Source: SIG636 sp045604285 (GTDB lineage Bacteria > Bacillota > Clostridia > Oscillospirales > CAG-382). Taken from it: a DNA stretch of 5,613 nucleotides. The notes under the pieces were generated by a model. That model ran no database searches. It was not told the origin of the DNA and saw nothing but the letters and a program-made list of their open reading frames with translations. The stretch spans positions 1 through 5,613 of the forward strand of contig JAZUNS010000143.1 in assembly GCA_045604285.1 (NCBI GenBank), given 5' to 3'. The translations under genes and the position numbers were made by a program. Below, one piece after another: positions 1 through 5,013 of the stretch; within the stretch, counting starts at the first letter, position 1; each line of letters opens with the position of its first letter.

Positions 1-124
1 GATTTGCATCCCAGCACCAATCTCCGTCAAGAAATACACTATTCGGTAAATCCTGTTTGAGCTGTTGGCACACAGTTGTTTTTCCAACTCCCATAGTGCC
101 ACCAATCATATATAAAGTTTTCAT
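1..124 (-). CDS. P-loop nucleotide kinase-like protein, N-terminal 41 residues (partial)
   Basis: Reading leftward from an ATG at 124-122 gives 41 codons before the window edge. The start is preceded by GTAGGTG with suitable spacing (about 6 nt to this ATG; the adjacent ATG at 127 would be only about 3 nt away). Residues 8-17 are GGTMGVGKTT, a clear Walker A loop with K15 and T16 as the expected phosphate-binding residues. About 16 residues later comes LDGDWCW, an Asp-rich substrate-binding type segment common in small AAA-type nucleotide kinases. The likely role is ATP-dependent phosphorylation of a small molecule in the cytoplasm; the substrate cannot be read from the sequence. It lies 56 nt downstream of a second P-loop gene on the same strand and is probably co-transcribed with it. 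The C-terminal part lies outside the window. Confidence 0.8.
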   Translation of the reverse strand, partial: MKTLYMIGGTMGVGKTTVCQQLKQDLPNSVFLDGDWCWDAN

Positions 125-180
125 CATTCACACCTACAAATGCTTATTTTACTAACTGTTCGACCTATTGGTATTTATCG

Positions 181-693
181 TTATAAATCAATATTGATTT
201 CGTACTTATCGTCAATGAGTATATAGTTTACATTATGCTCTCGTGCAAGGGCTAACATTTCTAAATTGTCTGCTAACACGCTTTCCAATGTGCAATCTGT
301 ATCTTCTCCACGATTTTCAATGACGCGTGCATATTTCTTTATGTCAGAAAAGTGATTTTTGATGTATTCCTCACTCATTATAAGGCAGTAATACTTGATG
401 TTTTCAAGATATTCCTGCGCAAAGTCCTTCTGCCAACCGAACGGAATATAGCAACCTTCAACAACTAAGTTTTGATTGTTTTCAATAGCAGTTTTTATCA
501 TTTCACGAACAATCGGCCACAAGTATTCGGTCAATTCATTATCATCCATAGGGGTAAGTTCCGTGTTACCGCTACGAATTAAGCCCATTTTCAGATGGTC
601 TATTGACAGGTATGGATATTTATATTTTTCTAGCAATTTTTGGGCAAGTGCAGTTTTACCTGTATGCGATGCCCCTGTAATTAAAATAATCAT
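181..693 (-). CDS. P-loop kinase-like ATP-binding protein (170 aa)
   Basis: This is a complete 170-residue gene. Residues 7-14, GASHTGKT, form a Walker A motif at the extreme N-terminus, and NLVVEG (75-80) resembles a Walker B strand. The segment around 119-131 contains R123 and R128, which could serve as a lid, as in adenylate-kinase-like folds. Proteins of this kind are usually named AAA ATPase, adenylate kinase-like or 2-phosphoglycerate kinase-like; I cannot assign a substrate. The ATG is preceded by GTAGGTGAGATA, a good ribosome binding site resembling that of the next gene downstream. The gene is visibly more AT-rich than the plus-strand genes of this window, which fits an accessory origin. 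It ends in TAA. No signal peptide or membrane segment is visible. Confidence 0.82.
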   Translation of the reverse strand: MIILITGASHTGKTALAQKLLEKYKYPYLSIDHLKMGLIRSGNTELTPMDDNELTEYLWPIVREMIKTAIENNQNLVVEGCYIPFGWQKDFAQEYLENIKYYCLIMSEEYIKNHFSDIKKYARVIENRGEDTDCTLESVLADNLEMLALAREHNVNYILIDDKYEINIDL

Positions 694-726
694 TATCTCA
701 CCTACATAGTCTTATTTATCGAACAC

Positions 727-755
727 ATTATATCATAAACATCTGCAATTAGCAA
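727..755 (-). promoter_or_regulatory. Probable sigma-A promoter for the two P-loop genes
   Basis: On the minus strand, TTGCTA (750-755) and TATAAT (727-732) are separated by exactly 17 nt. TGA directly precedes the TATAAT, giving an extended -10 (TGnTATAAT). The -35 matches consensus at only 4 of 6 positions, which the extended -10 could offset. Predicted transcription would begin near 720, about 25 nt before the start codon of the 170-residue kinase-like gene. Confidence 0.6.
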
Positions 756-761
756 CTTTTA

Positions 762-913
762 GTGAAGTTTGGGCTTCACCCAAGCGAAGCAGCGGCAAAG
801 CCGCTGTAAATCATCGTGCTTACGCACAATGTGAAGTAAAATGTGCCACTCACACTCACAGGCACTTCACGATGCGCAGCATCGCTTCACGCACCGAAGG
901 TGTGCTTATGCAC
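762..913. repeat. Array of short palindromes (REP-like intergenic element)
   Basis: At least six hairpins are packed into about 150 nt with no coding frame. They are GTGAAG/CTTCAC (762-767 with 774-779), a 7-bp stem CAGCGGC/GCCGCTG with an AAA loop (790-806), GTGC/GCAC (816-819 with 824-827), a compound arm GTGAA..GTGCC/GGCACTTCAC (831-847 with 861-870), CGATGC/GCATCG with a GCA loop (870-884), and CACC/GGTG followed by GTGC/GCAC (892-913). The words GTGAAG and CTTCAC recur at the boundaries (762, 774, 831, 865, 885), so this looks like a modular repeat, not a single RNA structure. It resembles the multi-hairpin intergenic repeats common in Clostridia. Whether it is transcribed cannot be told here. 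Confidence 0.6.
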
Positions 914-930
914 CGCAAGGTATATTTAGC

Positions 931-970
931 AAAAAAGTCTCTTTGGTAAGCATACAAACGAGACTTTTTT
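931..970 (-). terminator. Intrinsic terminator after tRNA-Arg (possibly bidirectional)
   Basis: AAAAAAGTCTC (931-941) and GAGACTTTTTT (960-970) are perfect inverted repeats of 11 bp. The stem can extend by TTG/CAA past an unpaired C. On the minus strand the stem ends in a T run just downstream of the tRNA 3' end, as expected for tRNA termination. The A/T symmetry would also let it work on the plus strand. Confidence 0.85.
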
Positions 971-971
971 A

Positions 972-1046
972 TGGCACCCCCTGCGGGAATCGAACCCACA
1001 ACTAGCCCTTAGGAGGGGCTTGTTATATCCATTTAACTAAGGAGGC
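972..1046 (-). tRNA. tRNA-Arg (anticodon CCU)
   Basis: The minus strand folds into a complete 75-nt cloverleaf including an encoded CCA. The acceptor stem is GCCTCCT paired with AGGGGGT (G-U at position 1-72 and a T-G at 4-69), and the discriminator is G. The D arm is GTTA/TAAC with GGATA in the loop, which places an A at position 20, an arginine identity element. The anticodon arm is AGCCC-CTCCTAA-GGGCT, giving anticodon CCT (reads AGG). There is a 4-nt variable loop, and the T arm is GTGGG-TTCGATT-CCCGC. It has its own promoter on the right and a terminator on the left. Confidence 0.95.
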
Positions 1047-1067
1047 GTATTGGTACCGTTCCGAATT

Positions 1068-1096
1068 ATTTTACTATTTTAGCATCTGTTTGTCAA
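1068..1096 (-). promoter_or_regulatory. Sigma-A promoter of tRNA-Arg
   Basis: On the minus strand, TTGACA (1091-1096) and TAAAAT (1068-1073) are separated by exactly 17 nt. The start point would be near 1061, giving a short 5' leader before the tRNA at 1046. It faces away from the aspartate kinase promoter. Between the two lies an AT-rich stretch with TTTTTTAA/TTAAAAAA inverted repeats (1101-1120), which could act as UP-element-like sequence for either. Confidence 0.8.
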
Positions 1097-1144
1097 GGCT
1101 TTTTTTAAAGGCTTAAAAAAGTGGTCTTTGTTTAATTATAATTC

Positions 1145-1173
1145 TTGCAAAACGGATTTTAGTGTGCTATTAT
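1145..1173 (+). promoter_or_regulatory. Probable sigma-A promoter of the aspartate kinase operon
   Basis: TTGCAA (1145-1150) and TATTAT (1168-1173) are separated by 17 nt. Transcription would start near 1180, leaving a leader of only about 30 nt before the ATG at 1211. That is far too short for a lysine riboswitch or T-box, so no RNA-level amino acid control is visible. Confidence 0.65.
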
Positions 1174-1210
1174 ACTATAAAGATTAATTGGGTAAAGTTG
1201 GTGTTTTGTT

Positions 1211-2536
1211 ATGGAAAAAATACTTAAAAAGGTTGTAAAATTCGGCGGCAGCTCTTTGGCAGACGCCGGTCAGTTTAAAAAAGTTAAAGACATTATTATG
1301 GCAGACAAGGGCAGGCGCTTTGTGGTGCCCTCTGCACCCGGCAAGCGTTTTTCCGGCGATGACAAGGTAACGGATCTGCTTTTGGCGTGTCAGCTTACCT
1401 CTGCCGAAGGCGGCGATTGGGGCAGTATTTTTGCTAAAATAGAGGATAGATACAACAGCATTATCAAAGAGCTTTCCTTGACCGTAAGCCTGCACGAGGA
1501 GTTTGCGGTTATCCGCAAGGCGTTTGCAGACGGTTGCACAAAGGATTACGCCGCCAGCCGTGGTGAGTATCTTAACGGTATTCTTTTGGCAAACTATTTG
1601 GGCTACGAGTTTATCGACGCTGCAACCGTTGTGTTTTTCGATCAGGACGGCAACTTTGACGCTGTAAAAACCAATCGCGTTATGGGCCACGTGCTTGAAA
1701 GCTGTGAAAACGCTGTTATCCCCGGATTTTTCGGCAGAGGCGTTAACGGCGAGATAATTACCTTTTCCAGAGGCGGCAGTGACATTACCGGCGCCATCGT
1801 TGCCCGTGCGGTTACCGCCGATATTTACGAAAACTGGACGGACGTTTCCGGCTTTATGATGGCTGACCCCAGAATAGTTGATAATCCTCAGCCTATCAAT
1901 ATCATCACTTACAGAGAGCTTCGTGAGCTTGCGTATATGGGTGCCTCAGTTCTGCACGAGGATGCTATTTTCCCCGTTAAGATTGCAGGTATCCCCATAA
2001 ACATAAAAAATACAAACGACCCCTCTGCCTCCGGCACGAGAATAGTTGCCACTACCGAGCAGTACCAAAACGAGTACATCATTACCGGTATTGCAGGCAA
2101 AAAGGGCTTTGCACTTATAAATATAGAAAAAGATATGATGAACAGCGAGCTTGGCTTTGGCATGAAGGTGCTTAGCGTCCTTGCCGAGATGGGCATTAAC
2201 TTTGAGCACTTGCCCTCCGGTATCGACACCATGAGCGTTGTTGTTGCAGAAAGTGCCATAAAGGGCAGAGAGCGCCAGTTGCTTTCCAAAATAAGCGCTT
2301 TGGTTTCCCCCGATAATATTGACATAGAAAAAGGCATTGGTCTTATTGCGGTAGTTGGCAGGGGCATGATACGTACCCAGGGTACCGCTTGCCGTGTGTT
2401 TGATTCTTTGGCAAGAGAGGGCATAAACATACGCATGATCGACCAGGGCAGCAGTGAGCTTAATATTATCATCGGTGTTGAAGAGCATGACTTTGACGCC
2501 GCTATACGCACCGTATACAACGAATTTGTAATGTAG
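1211..2536 (+). CDS. lysC: Aspartate kinase (aspartokinase, EC 2.7.2.4)
   Basis: It phosphorylates aspartate to 4-aspartyl phosphate with ATP, the first step towards lysine, diaminopimelate, threonine and methionine, in the cytoplasm. Residues 10-15 KFGGSS are the nucleotide-binding signature of the amino acid kinase fold. SRGE (116-119), FSRGGSDITGA (185-195) and GFMMADPR (214-221) are the aspartate/ATP site motifs, and YRELRELAYMGASVLHE (234-250) follows. Two C-terminal ACT domains (about 291-360 and 377-440) suggest allosteric feedback by an end-product amino acid; which one cannot be read. At 441 residues it matches monofunctional aspartokinase III-type enzymes (E. coli LysC, B. subtilis YclM); no homoserine dehydrogenase is fused. 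The symbol is by class only. The ribosome binding site is weak (GGTG at 1200-1203). The stop is TAG, 1 nt before the next gene. Confidence 0.95.
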   Translation: MEKILKKVVKFGGSSLADAGQFKKVKDIIMADKGRRFVVPSAPGKRFSGDDKVTDLLLACQLTSAEGGDWGSIFAKIEDRYNSIIKELSLTVSLHEEFAVIRKAFADGCTKDYAASRGEYLNGILLANYLGYEFIDAATVVFFDQDGNFDAVKTNRVMGHVLESCENAVIPGFFGRGVNGEIITFSRGGSDITGAIVARAVTADIYENWTDVSGFMMADPRIVDNPQPINIITYRELRELAYMGASVLHEDAIFPVKIAGIPINIKNTNDPSASGTRIVATTEQYQNEYIITGIAGKKGFALINIEKDMMNSELGFGMKVLSVLAEMGINFEHLPSGIDTMSVVVAESAIKGRERQLLSKISALVSPDNIDIEKGIGLIAVVGRGMIRTQGTACRVFDSLAREGINIRMIDQGSSELNIIIGVEEHDFDAAIRTVYNEFVM

Positions 2537-2537
2537 C

Positions 2538-3164
2538 ATGGGAAAAGGCTATTACACCCTTAAGCAAGCGGCAGAACGTAGCTTTATAGAGAGAAAGTCA
2601 GAGTTTATAGGCAACGCAGCCCCCGTTACTACCGAGGCGGAGGCGTTGGAGTTTATAAACACCATACGCTCTAAATATTCCGACGCTACCCATAACGTAT
2701 ACGCATACATCCTGCGTGAAGGGAACATGGCAAGGTTTTCCGACGACGGTGAGCCCCACGGCACTGCGGGGCTTCCCGTTTTGGAGGTTTTGCGCAAGGA
2801 GGAGCTGTGCGATTGCGCCGTAGTGGTTACCAGATATTTCGGTGGCATACTTTTAGGTGCGGGCGGACTTGTCAGGGCGTATTCCACCGGAGCGAAGATC
2901 GGGGTTGACGGTGCGGAAAAGATCTTTCTTAAGCCCTTTACCCTGCTTGAAATGGACATGGACTACGGCAGATATAACCGAGTGGTGCAGCTTATGTCTG
3001 CCCACGGTGTTCGCACCGAGGACAGCGATTTCGGTATAGACGTTAAGCTTAAGGCGTCCGTTGCCGCAGAGCGGACCGAAGGCTTTATAAAAGCGGTAAC
3101 CGATGCCACCAACGGTATTGTTTTGGTGCGCAAGGTCGGCGAAGTTTACGATTATGAAAATTAG
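2538..3164 (+). CDS. YigZ/IMPACT-family protein (UPF0029)
   Basis: This 208-residue protein shows the hallmark segments of the bacterial YigZ/YvyE family: FSDDGEPHGTAG (67-78) and RYFGGILLGAGGL (99-111) within the N-terminal IMPACT domain (about 16-125). A smaller ferredoxin-like C-terminal domain follows (about 136-197). Eukaryotic IMPACT/Yih1 modulates the Gcn2 stress kinase; the bacterial role is not well established, although nucleic-acid or ribosome-linked functions have been suggested. The ATG lies 1 nt after the aspartate kinase stop and has no recognisable Shine-Dalgarno sequence, so translation probably depends on ribosomes finishing the upstream gene. It ends in TAG; reading through would add 28 residues before a TAA at 3246, beyond the usual family length, so TAG acts as a stop here. 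Confidence 0.93.
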   Translation: MGKGYYTLKQAAERSFIERKSEFIGNAAPVTTEAEALEFINTIRSKYSDATHNVYAYILREGNMARFSDDGEPHGTAGLPVLEVLRKEELCDCAVVVTRYFGGILLGAGGLVRAYSTGAKIGVDGAEKIFLKPFTLLEMDMDYGRYNRVVQLMSAHGVRTEDSDFGIDVKLKASVAAERTEGFIKAVTDATNGIVLVRKVGEVYDYEN

Positions 3165-3522
3165 CAAAAAGCATCTTTTGTGGGATATTGTACTGATAGT
3201 CTTTATATTGCTTTTGTGCCTTGCTCTTTACCTTATCCCTTCGGATAAGGGACAAACGGCGGAAATACGGCTGGATGGCAAGCTGTACGCCGCCTACAGC
3301 CTGAACGTGGATAGGCAAATAGAAATAACCAAGGACGGCAAAATGCTTGGGCTTGCCGTTATCCAAGAAGGCAGCGTGCGCATGGAAAACGCTGAATGCA
3401 GCGGCAAGGATTGCGTAAAAAACGGCAGCATCAGCAAAACGGGGCAATGTATACTTTGCCTGCCCCAAGGGATAGGAATATATATCACCGGTGACGGTGG
3501 CTTGGACGGTGTTACGGGATGA
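3154..3522 (+). CDS. Membrane-anchored NusG domain II family protein
   Basis: The start at ATG 3154 (MKISKK) overlaps the YigZ-family gene by 11 nt and gives 122 residues. A start at 3103 would add 17 residues without homology features. Residues 8-28 form one hydrophobic transmembrane segment preceded by lysines, so the rest probably faces outward. The remaining part is a small beta-rich domain with the family pattern CSGKDCVKNG (82-91) and C99xxC102, typical of the NusG_II (formerly DUF1312) family. This is not the transcription factor NusG. Such proteins often occur beside Gx membrane proteins and flavin/quinone redox genes; I recall similarity to the EetA-type component of flavin-based electron transfer loci, but this is not proven here. 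Four cysteines outside the membrane could form disulfides or bind a metal. The next gene overlaps its stop by ATGA. Confidence 0.82.
   Translation: MKISKKHLLWDIVLIVFILLLCLALYLIPSDKGQTAEIRLDGKLYAAYSLNVDRQIEITKDGKMLGLAVIQEGSVRMENAECSGKDCVKNGSISKTGQCILCLPQGIGIYITGDGGLDGVTG
3231..3250 (+). other. Perfect 8-bp hairpin inside the NusG domain II gene
   Basis: CCTTATCC (3231-3238) and GGATAAGG (3243-3250) are exact inverted repeats separated by the tetraloop CTTC. They lie across codons 26-33, just after the membrane segment. No T run follows, so it is not an intrinsic terminator. It could slow ribosomes after the membrane anchor or affect mRNA processing; chance is also possible. Confidence 0.5.
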
Positions 3523-4022
3523 AGGGCAACAAGGGTGCCGCAAAAACGGCAAGGCTTGCGGTTATGCTGTGCCTTGCGCTGCTTATGGGGTATATAGAGC
3601 ATATTATAGCCTTTGATACGGGCATCCCCGGCGTAAAGGCGGGGTTTGCCAATATAGTAGTTCTTTTTGCTCTGTACCGATACGGCACGGGTGAGGCGTT
3701 CGCCGTTAATTTGTGCCGCATTTTGCTTTCCGGTTTGCTTTTTGGCAATGCGGTTTCCGTCATTTACGGTCTGTGCGGAGGCGTTTGTTCCTTTGCGATA
3801 ATGTGGCTTTTAAAGCGTACCGAGCTGTTTGGTACGGTAGGCGTAAGCGTTGGCGGTGCAGCGGTTCATAACCTGGCACAGCTTGGTGCAGCGGCTGTTT
3901 TAGGCGGAAGCTTTATGGTTTTTAGCTATGCGCCGGTGCTTTTGGTTGCAGGTACGGTCTTTGGCGTGCTTACCGGCGGGCTTTGTGCATTGCTTTTAAA
4001 AAAAATACCAAAAAAATTATAA
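3519..4022 (+). CDS. Gx transporter family / heptaprenyl diphosphate synthase component I-like membrane protein
   Basis: This 167-residue polytopic membrane protein has hydrophobic stretches at about 11-32, 41-54, 60-80, 82-98, 106-128 and 133-160 and a basic C-terminus. PGVKAGFANIVVL (37-49), SGLLFG (71-76) and AAVHNLAQL (114-122) are characteristic of the family named heptaprenyl diphosphate synthase component I, now often called Gx transporter. The fold resembles substrate-binding (S) subunits of ECF transporters, so uptake or handling of a quinone or prenyl-type substrate is possible. The name should not be read as proof of enzyme activity, since no partner component II gene is in view. 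Its ATG overlaps the NusG domain II stop by 4 nt, and the two families are commonly paired. No terminator follows; the next promoter starts 8 nt after the TAA. Confidence 0.83.
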   Translation: MKGNKGAAKTARLAVMLCLALLMGYIEHIIAFDTGIPGVKAGFANIVVLFALYRYGTGEAFAVNLCRILLSGLLFGNAVSVIYGLCGGVCSFAIMWLLKRTELFGTVGVSVGGAAVHNLAQLGAAAVLGGSFMVFSYAPVLLVAGTVFGVLTGGLCALLLKKIPKKL

Positions 4023-4029
4023 AAAGCTA

Positions 4030-4058
4030 TTGACAAGCAATTGCAAATGTGGTATTCT
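4030..4058 (+). promoter_or_regulatory. Sigma-A promoter of infC-rpmI-rplT
   Basis: TTGACA (4030-4035, perfect -35) and TATTCT (4053-4058) are separated by exactly 17 nt. The start point would be near 4065. Because no terminator separates it from the upstream operon, the translation genes may also receive read-through transcripts. Confidence 0.85.
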
Positions 4059-4064
4059 CTTTTA

Positions 4065-4223
4065 GGTAAAATAAGAAGTGAGCTTTTGTTCCACCCGGCG
4101 TTTAGGACGCAAGGTCAATACCTTTAGTTTGATATGGGGGCAGTTTGTGCCTTTATCGGCTTAATCAGGTGTGTGGAATTTAGCTTTCACAGCCTTTTTT
4201 GTTTTTATCGGAGGTGTTTTGTT
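4065..4223 (+). promoter_or_regulatory. Structured 5' leader of infC operon (probable r-protein L20-type leader)
   Basis: The leader is about 160 nt long. GTGAGC..TTCCAC (4078-4094) can pair with GTGGAA..GCTTTCAC (4173-4190) in a long-range stem. This encloses three local hairpins: GCGT/ACGC (4098-4110), AAGGT/ACCTT (4111-4124) and GGCA/TGCC (4139-4151). The long-range stem uses the same bases as the intrinsic terminator at 4168-4200, so the two structures exclude each other, which is the architecture of an attenuator. In Bacillus subtilis the infC-rpmI-rplT leader is controlled by L20 through premature termination; this leader precedes the same gene order, so L20 is the natural candidate ligand. 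That assignment is inference from context and not a motif match. The T-box GGTGG-type core is absent. Confidence 0.7.
4168..4200 (+). terminator. Intrinsic terminator in infC leader (attenuator)
   Basis: GGTGTGTGGAA (4168-4178) pairs with TTTCACAGCC (4185-4194) with one bulged G and a 6-nt loop TTTAGC. Six T follow directly (4195-4200), then G and five more T. It lies 23 nt upstream of the infC start, ahead of the Shine-Dalgarno sequence. Its left arm is shared with the long-range leader stem. Confidence 0.75.
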
Positions 4224-4226
4224 ATC
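4210..4226 (+). promoter_or_regulatory. infC ribosome binding site and AUC start codon
   Basis: GGAGGTG (4210-4216) is a near-perfect Shine-Dalgarno sequence. The first in-frame codon at proper spacing that begins the conserved IF3 N-terminus (ISKKQLIND) is ATC at 4224; the GGAGG core ends 9 nt before it. No ATG, GTG or TTG is in frame at a usable distance. The nearest in-frame ATG (4134) lies inside the leader. Confidence 0.85.
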
Positions 4227-4751
4227 AGCAAAAAACAGCTTATCAACGACCAAATTAAGGCAAGCGAGATTCGTCTTATAGACCAGGACGGTAACCAGCT
4301 TGGTATAGTTAAGACCGAGGTTGCATTGCGCATAGCCGCAGATGCAGGGCTTGACTTGGTTGAGATCGCACCGGATGCAAACCCGGTGGTCTGCAAAATT
4401 CTGGACTTTGGCAAGTTCCGTTTTGACAAAGAAAAGCGGGATAAAGAGAACAGGAAGAAGACGCCCGTGCTTGAAACCAAAGAAATTCAGCTTAGATGCA
4501 ATATCGCCATAGGCGACTTTAACACAAAGCTTAACCGTGCAAAGTCTTTCCTTGAGGACGGCAAAAAGGTTAAGGTTATGGTCAAGTTTATGGGCCGTGA
4601 GATTGTAAGACCCGAAAGGGGCGCTGAGCTGCTTGGCAGATTTATAGAAGGCTGCGGCGAGCTTTGTACAGTTGAAAAGCAACCTTTGCTTGACGGCAGA
4701 AATATGATAACCATACTTGCGCCGCCTAAAAAAACAGCTAAAGGCAAATAA
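4224..4751 (+). CDS. infC: Translation initiation factor IF-3
   Basis: IF3 binds the 30S subunit, prevents premature 50S joining and checks start codon and initiator tRNA. The protein is 175 residues from the AUC start, a normal length. The N domain (about 1-75) shows ISKKQLIND and EIRLIDQDGNQLGI (15-28). The segment ILDFGKFRFDKEKRDKEN (59-76) is the family signature leading into the basic linker. The C domain (about 84-170) has GDFNTKL (97-103) and LLDGRNMITILAPP (155-168). The start was placed at 4224 because of the strong ribosome binding site and homology to the B. subtilis N-terminus. A non-AUG start is classic for infC and makes synthesis self-limiting, because IF3 rejects such codons. 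It heads an operon with rpmI (33 nt gap) and rplT, behind an attenuator-like leader. Confidence 0.96.
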   Translation: MSKKQLINDQIKASEIRLIDQDGNQLGIVKTEVALRIAADAGLDLVEIAPDANPVVCKILDFGKFRFDKEKRDKENRKKTPVLETKEIQLRCNIAIGDFNTKLNRAKSFLEDGKKVKVMVKFMGREIVRPERGAELLGRFIEGCGELCTVEKQPLLDGRNMITILAPPKKTAKGK

Positions 4752-4784
4752 AATCAGCATAATAAGTGAAAGGAATATTTTAAA

Positions 4785-4982
4785 ATGGGCAAGATCAAAA
4801 CACACAGCGCATCTAAAAAGCGTTTTTCCTTTACCGCTACCGGCAAAGTTAAAATGAATCACAGCGGTCGTCGCCATAAGCTTGGCTTGAAGACCCCTAA
4901 GCGTAAGAGAATACTTAGAAAAGCCGGCTACGTAGCATCCGGTAACGCAGCACATCTCAAGAAGATGATGCCCTACGCTTAA
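4785..4982 (+). CDS. rpmI: 50S ribosomal protein L35 (bL35)
   Basis: The 65-residue, strongly basic protein MGKIKTHSASKKRF..., with the SGRRHKL (27-33) and PKRKRILRKAG (38-48) segments, is a textbook bL35 of standard length. It is a structural component of the large ribosomal subunit. AAAGGA (4769-4774), 10 nt before the ATG, is an adequate ribosome binding site. It lies between infC and rplT in the conserved order, 31 nt before rplT, and ends in TAA. Confidence 0.98.
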   Translation: MGKIKTHSASKKRFSFTATGKVKMNHSGRRHKLGLKTPKRKRILRKAGYVASGNAAHLKKMMPYA

Positions 4983-5013
4983 TTATTACGGTACGATTGG
5001 GAGGATATAAAAC

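Noticed and set aside
762..913. CRISPR array
   Set aside because: There is no constant repeat of 23 nt or more with regular spacers; the repeats are short palindromic arms of differing sequence.
1174..1210. Lysine riboswitch before aspartate kinase
   Set aside because: The leader is only about 30 nt from the predicted start point, much too short for an aptamer.
1184..2539. Long open frames antisense to aspartate kinase
   Set aside because: They mirror the codon pattern of the real gene, lack ribosome binding sites and show no recognisable domains.
3103..3153. Earlier start of the NusG domain II protein at ATG 3103
   Set aside because: It would add 17 residues inside the YigZ-family gene and push the lysine-rich start of the membrane anchor away from the N-terminus; MKISKK at 3154 fits better.
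2534..3164. Genome-wide reassignment of TAG to an amino acid
   Set aside because: TAG ends aspartate kinase and the YigZ-family protein at normal lengths; reading through the latter adds 28 unrelated residues. Only the rplT TAG looks internal, so a general code change is not supported by this window.
4134..4223. In-frame upstream extension of infC from ATG 4134
   Set aside because: It lies inside the structured leader and terminator, has no ribosome binding site, and encodes 30 residues unlike any IF3 N-terminus.
4065..4223. T-box riboswitch upstream of infC
   Set aside because: The conserved T-box core sequence is absent, and the downstream genes are translation factors, not aminoacyl-tRNA synthetases.
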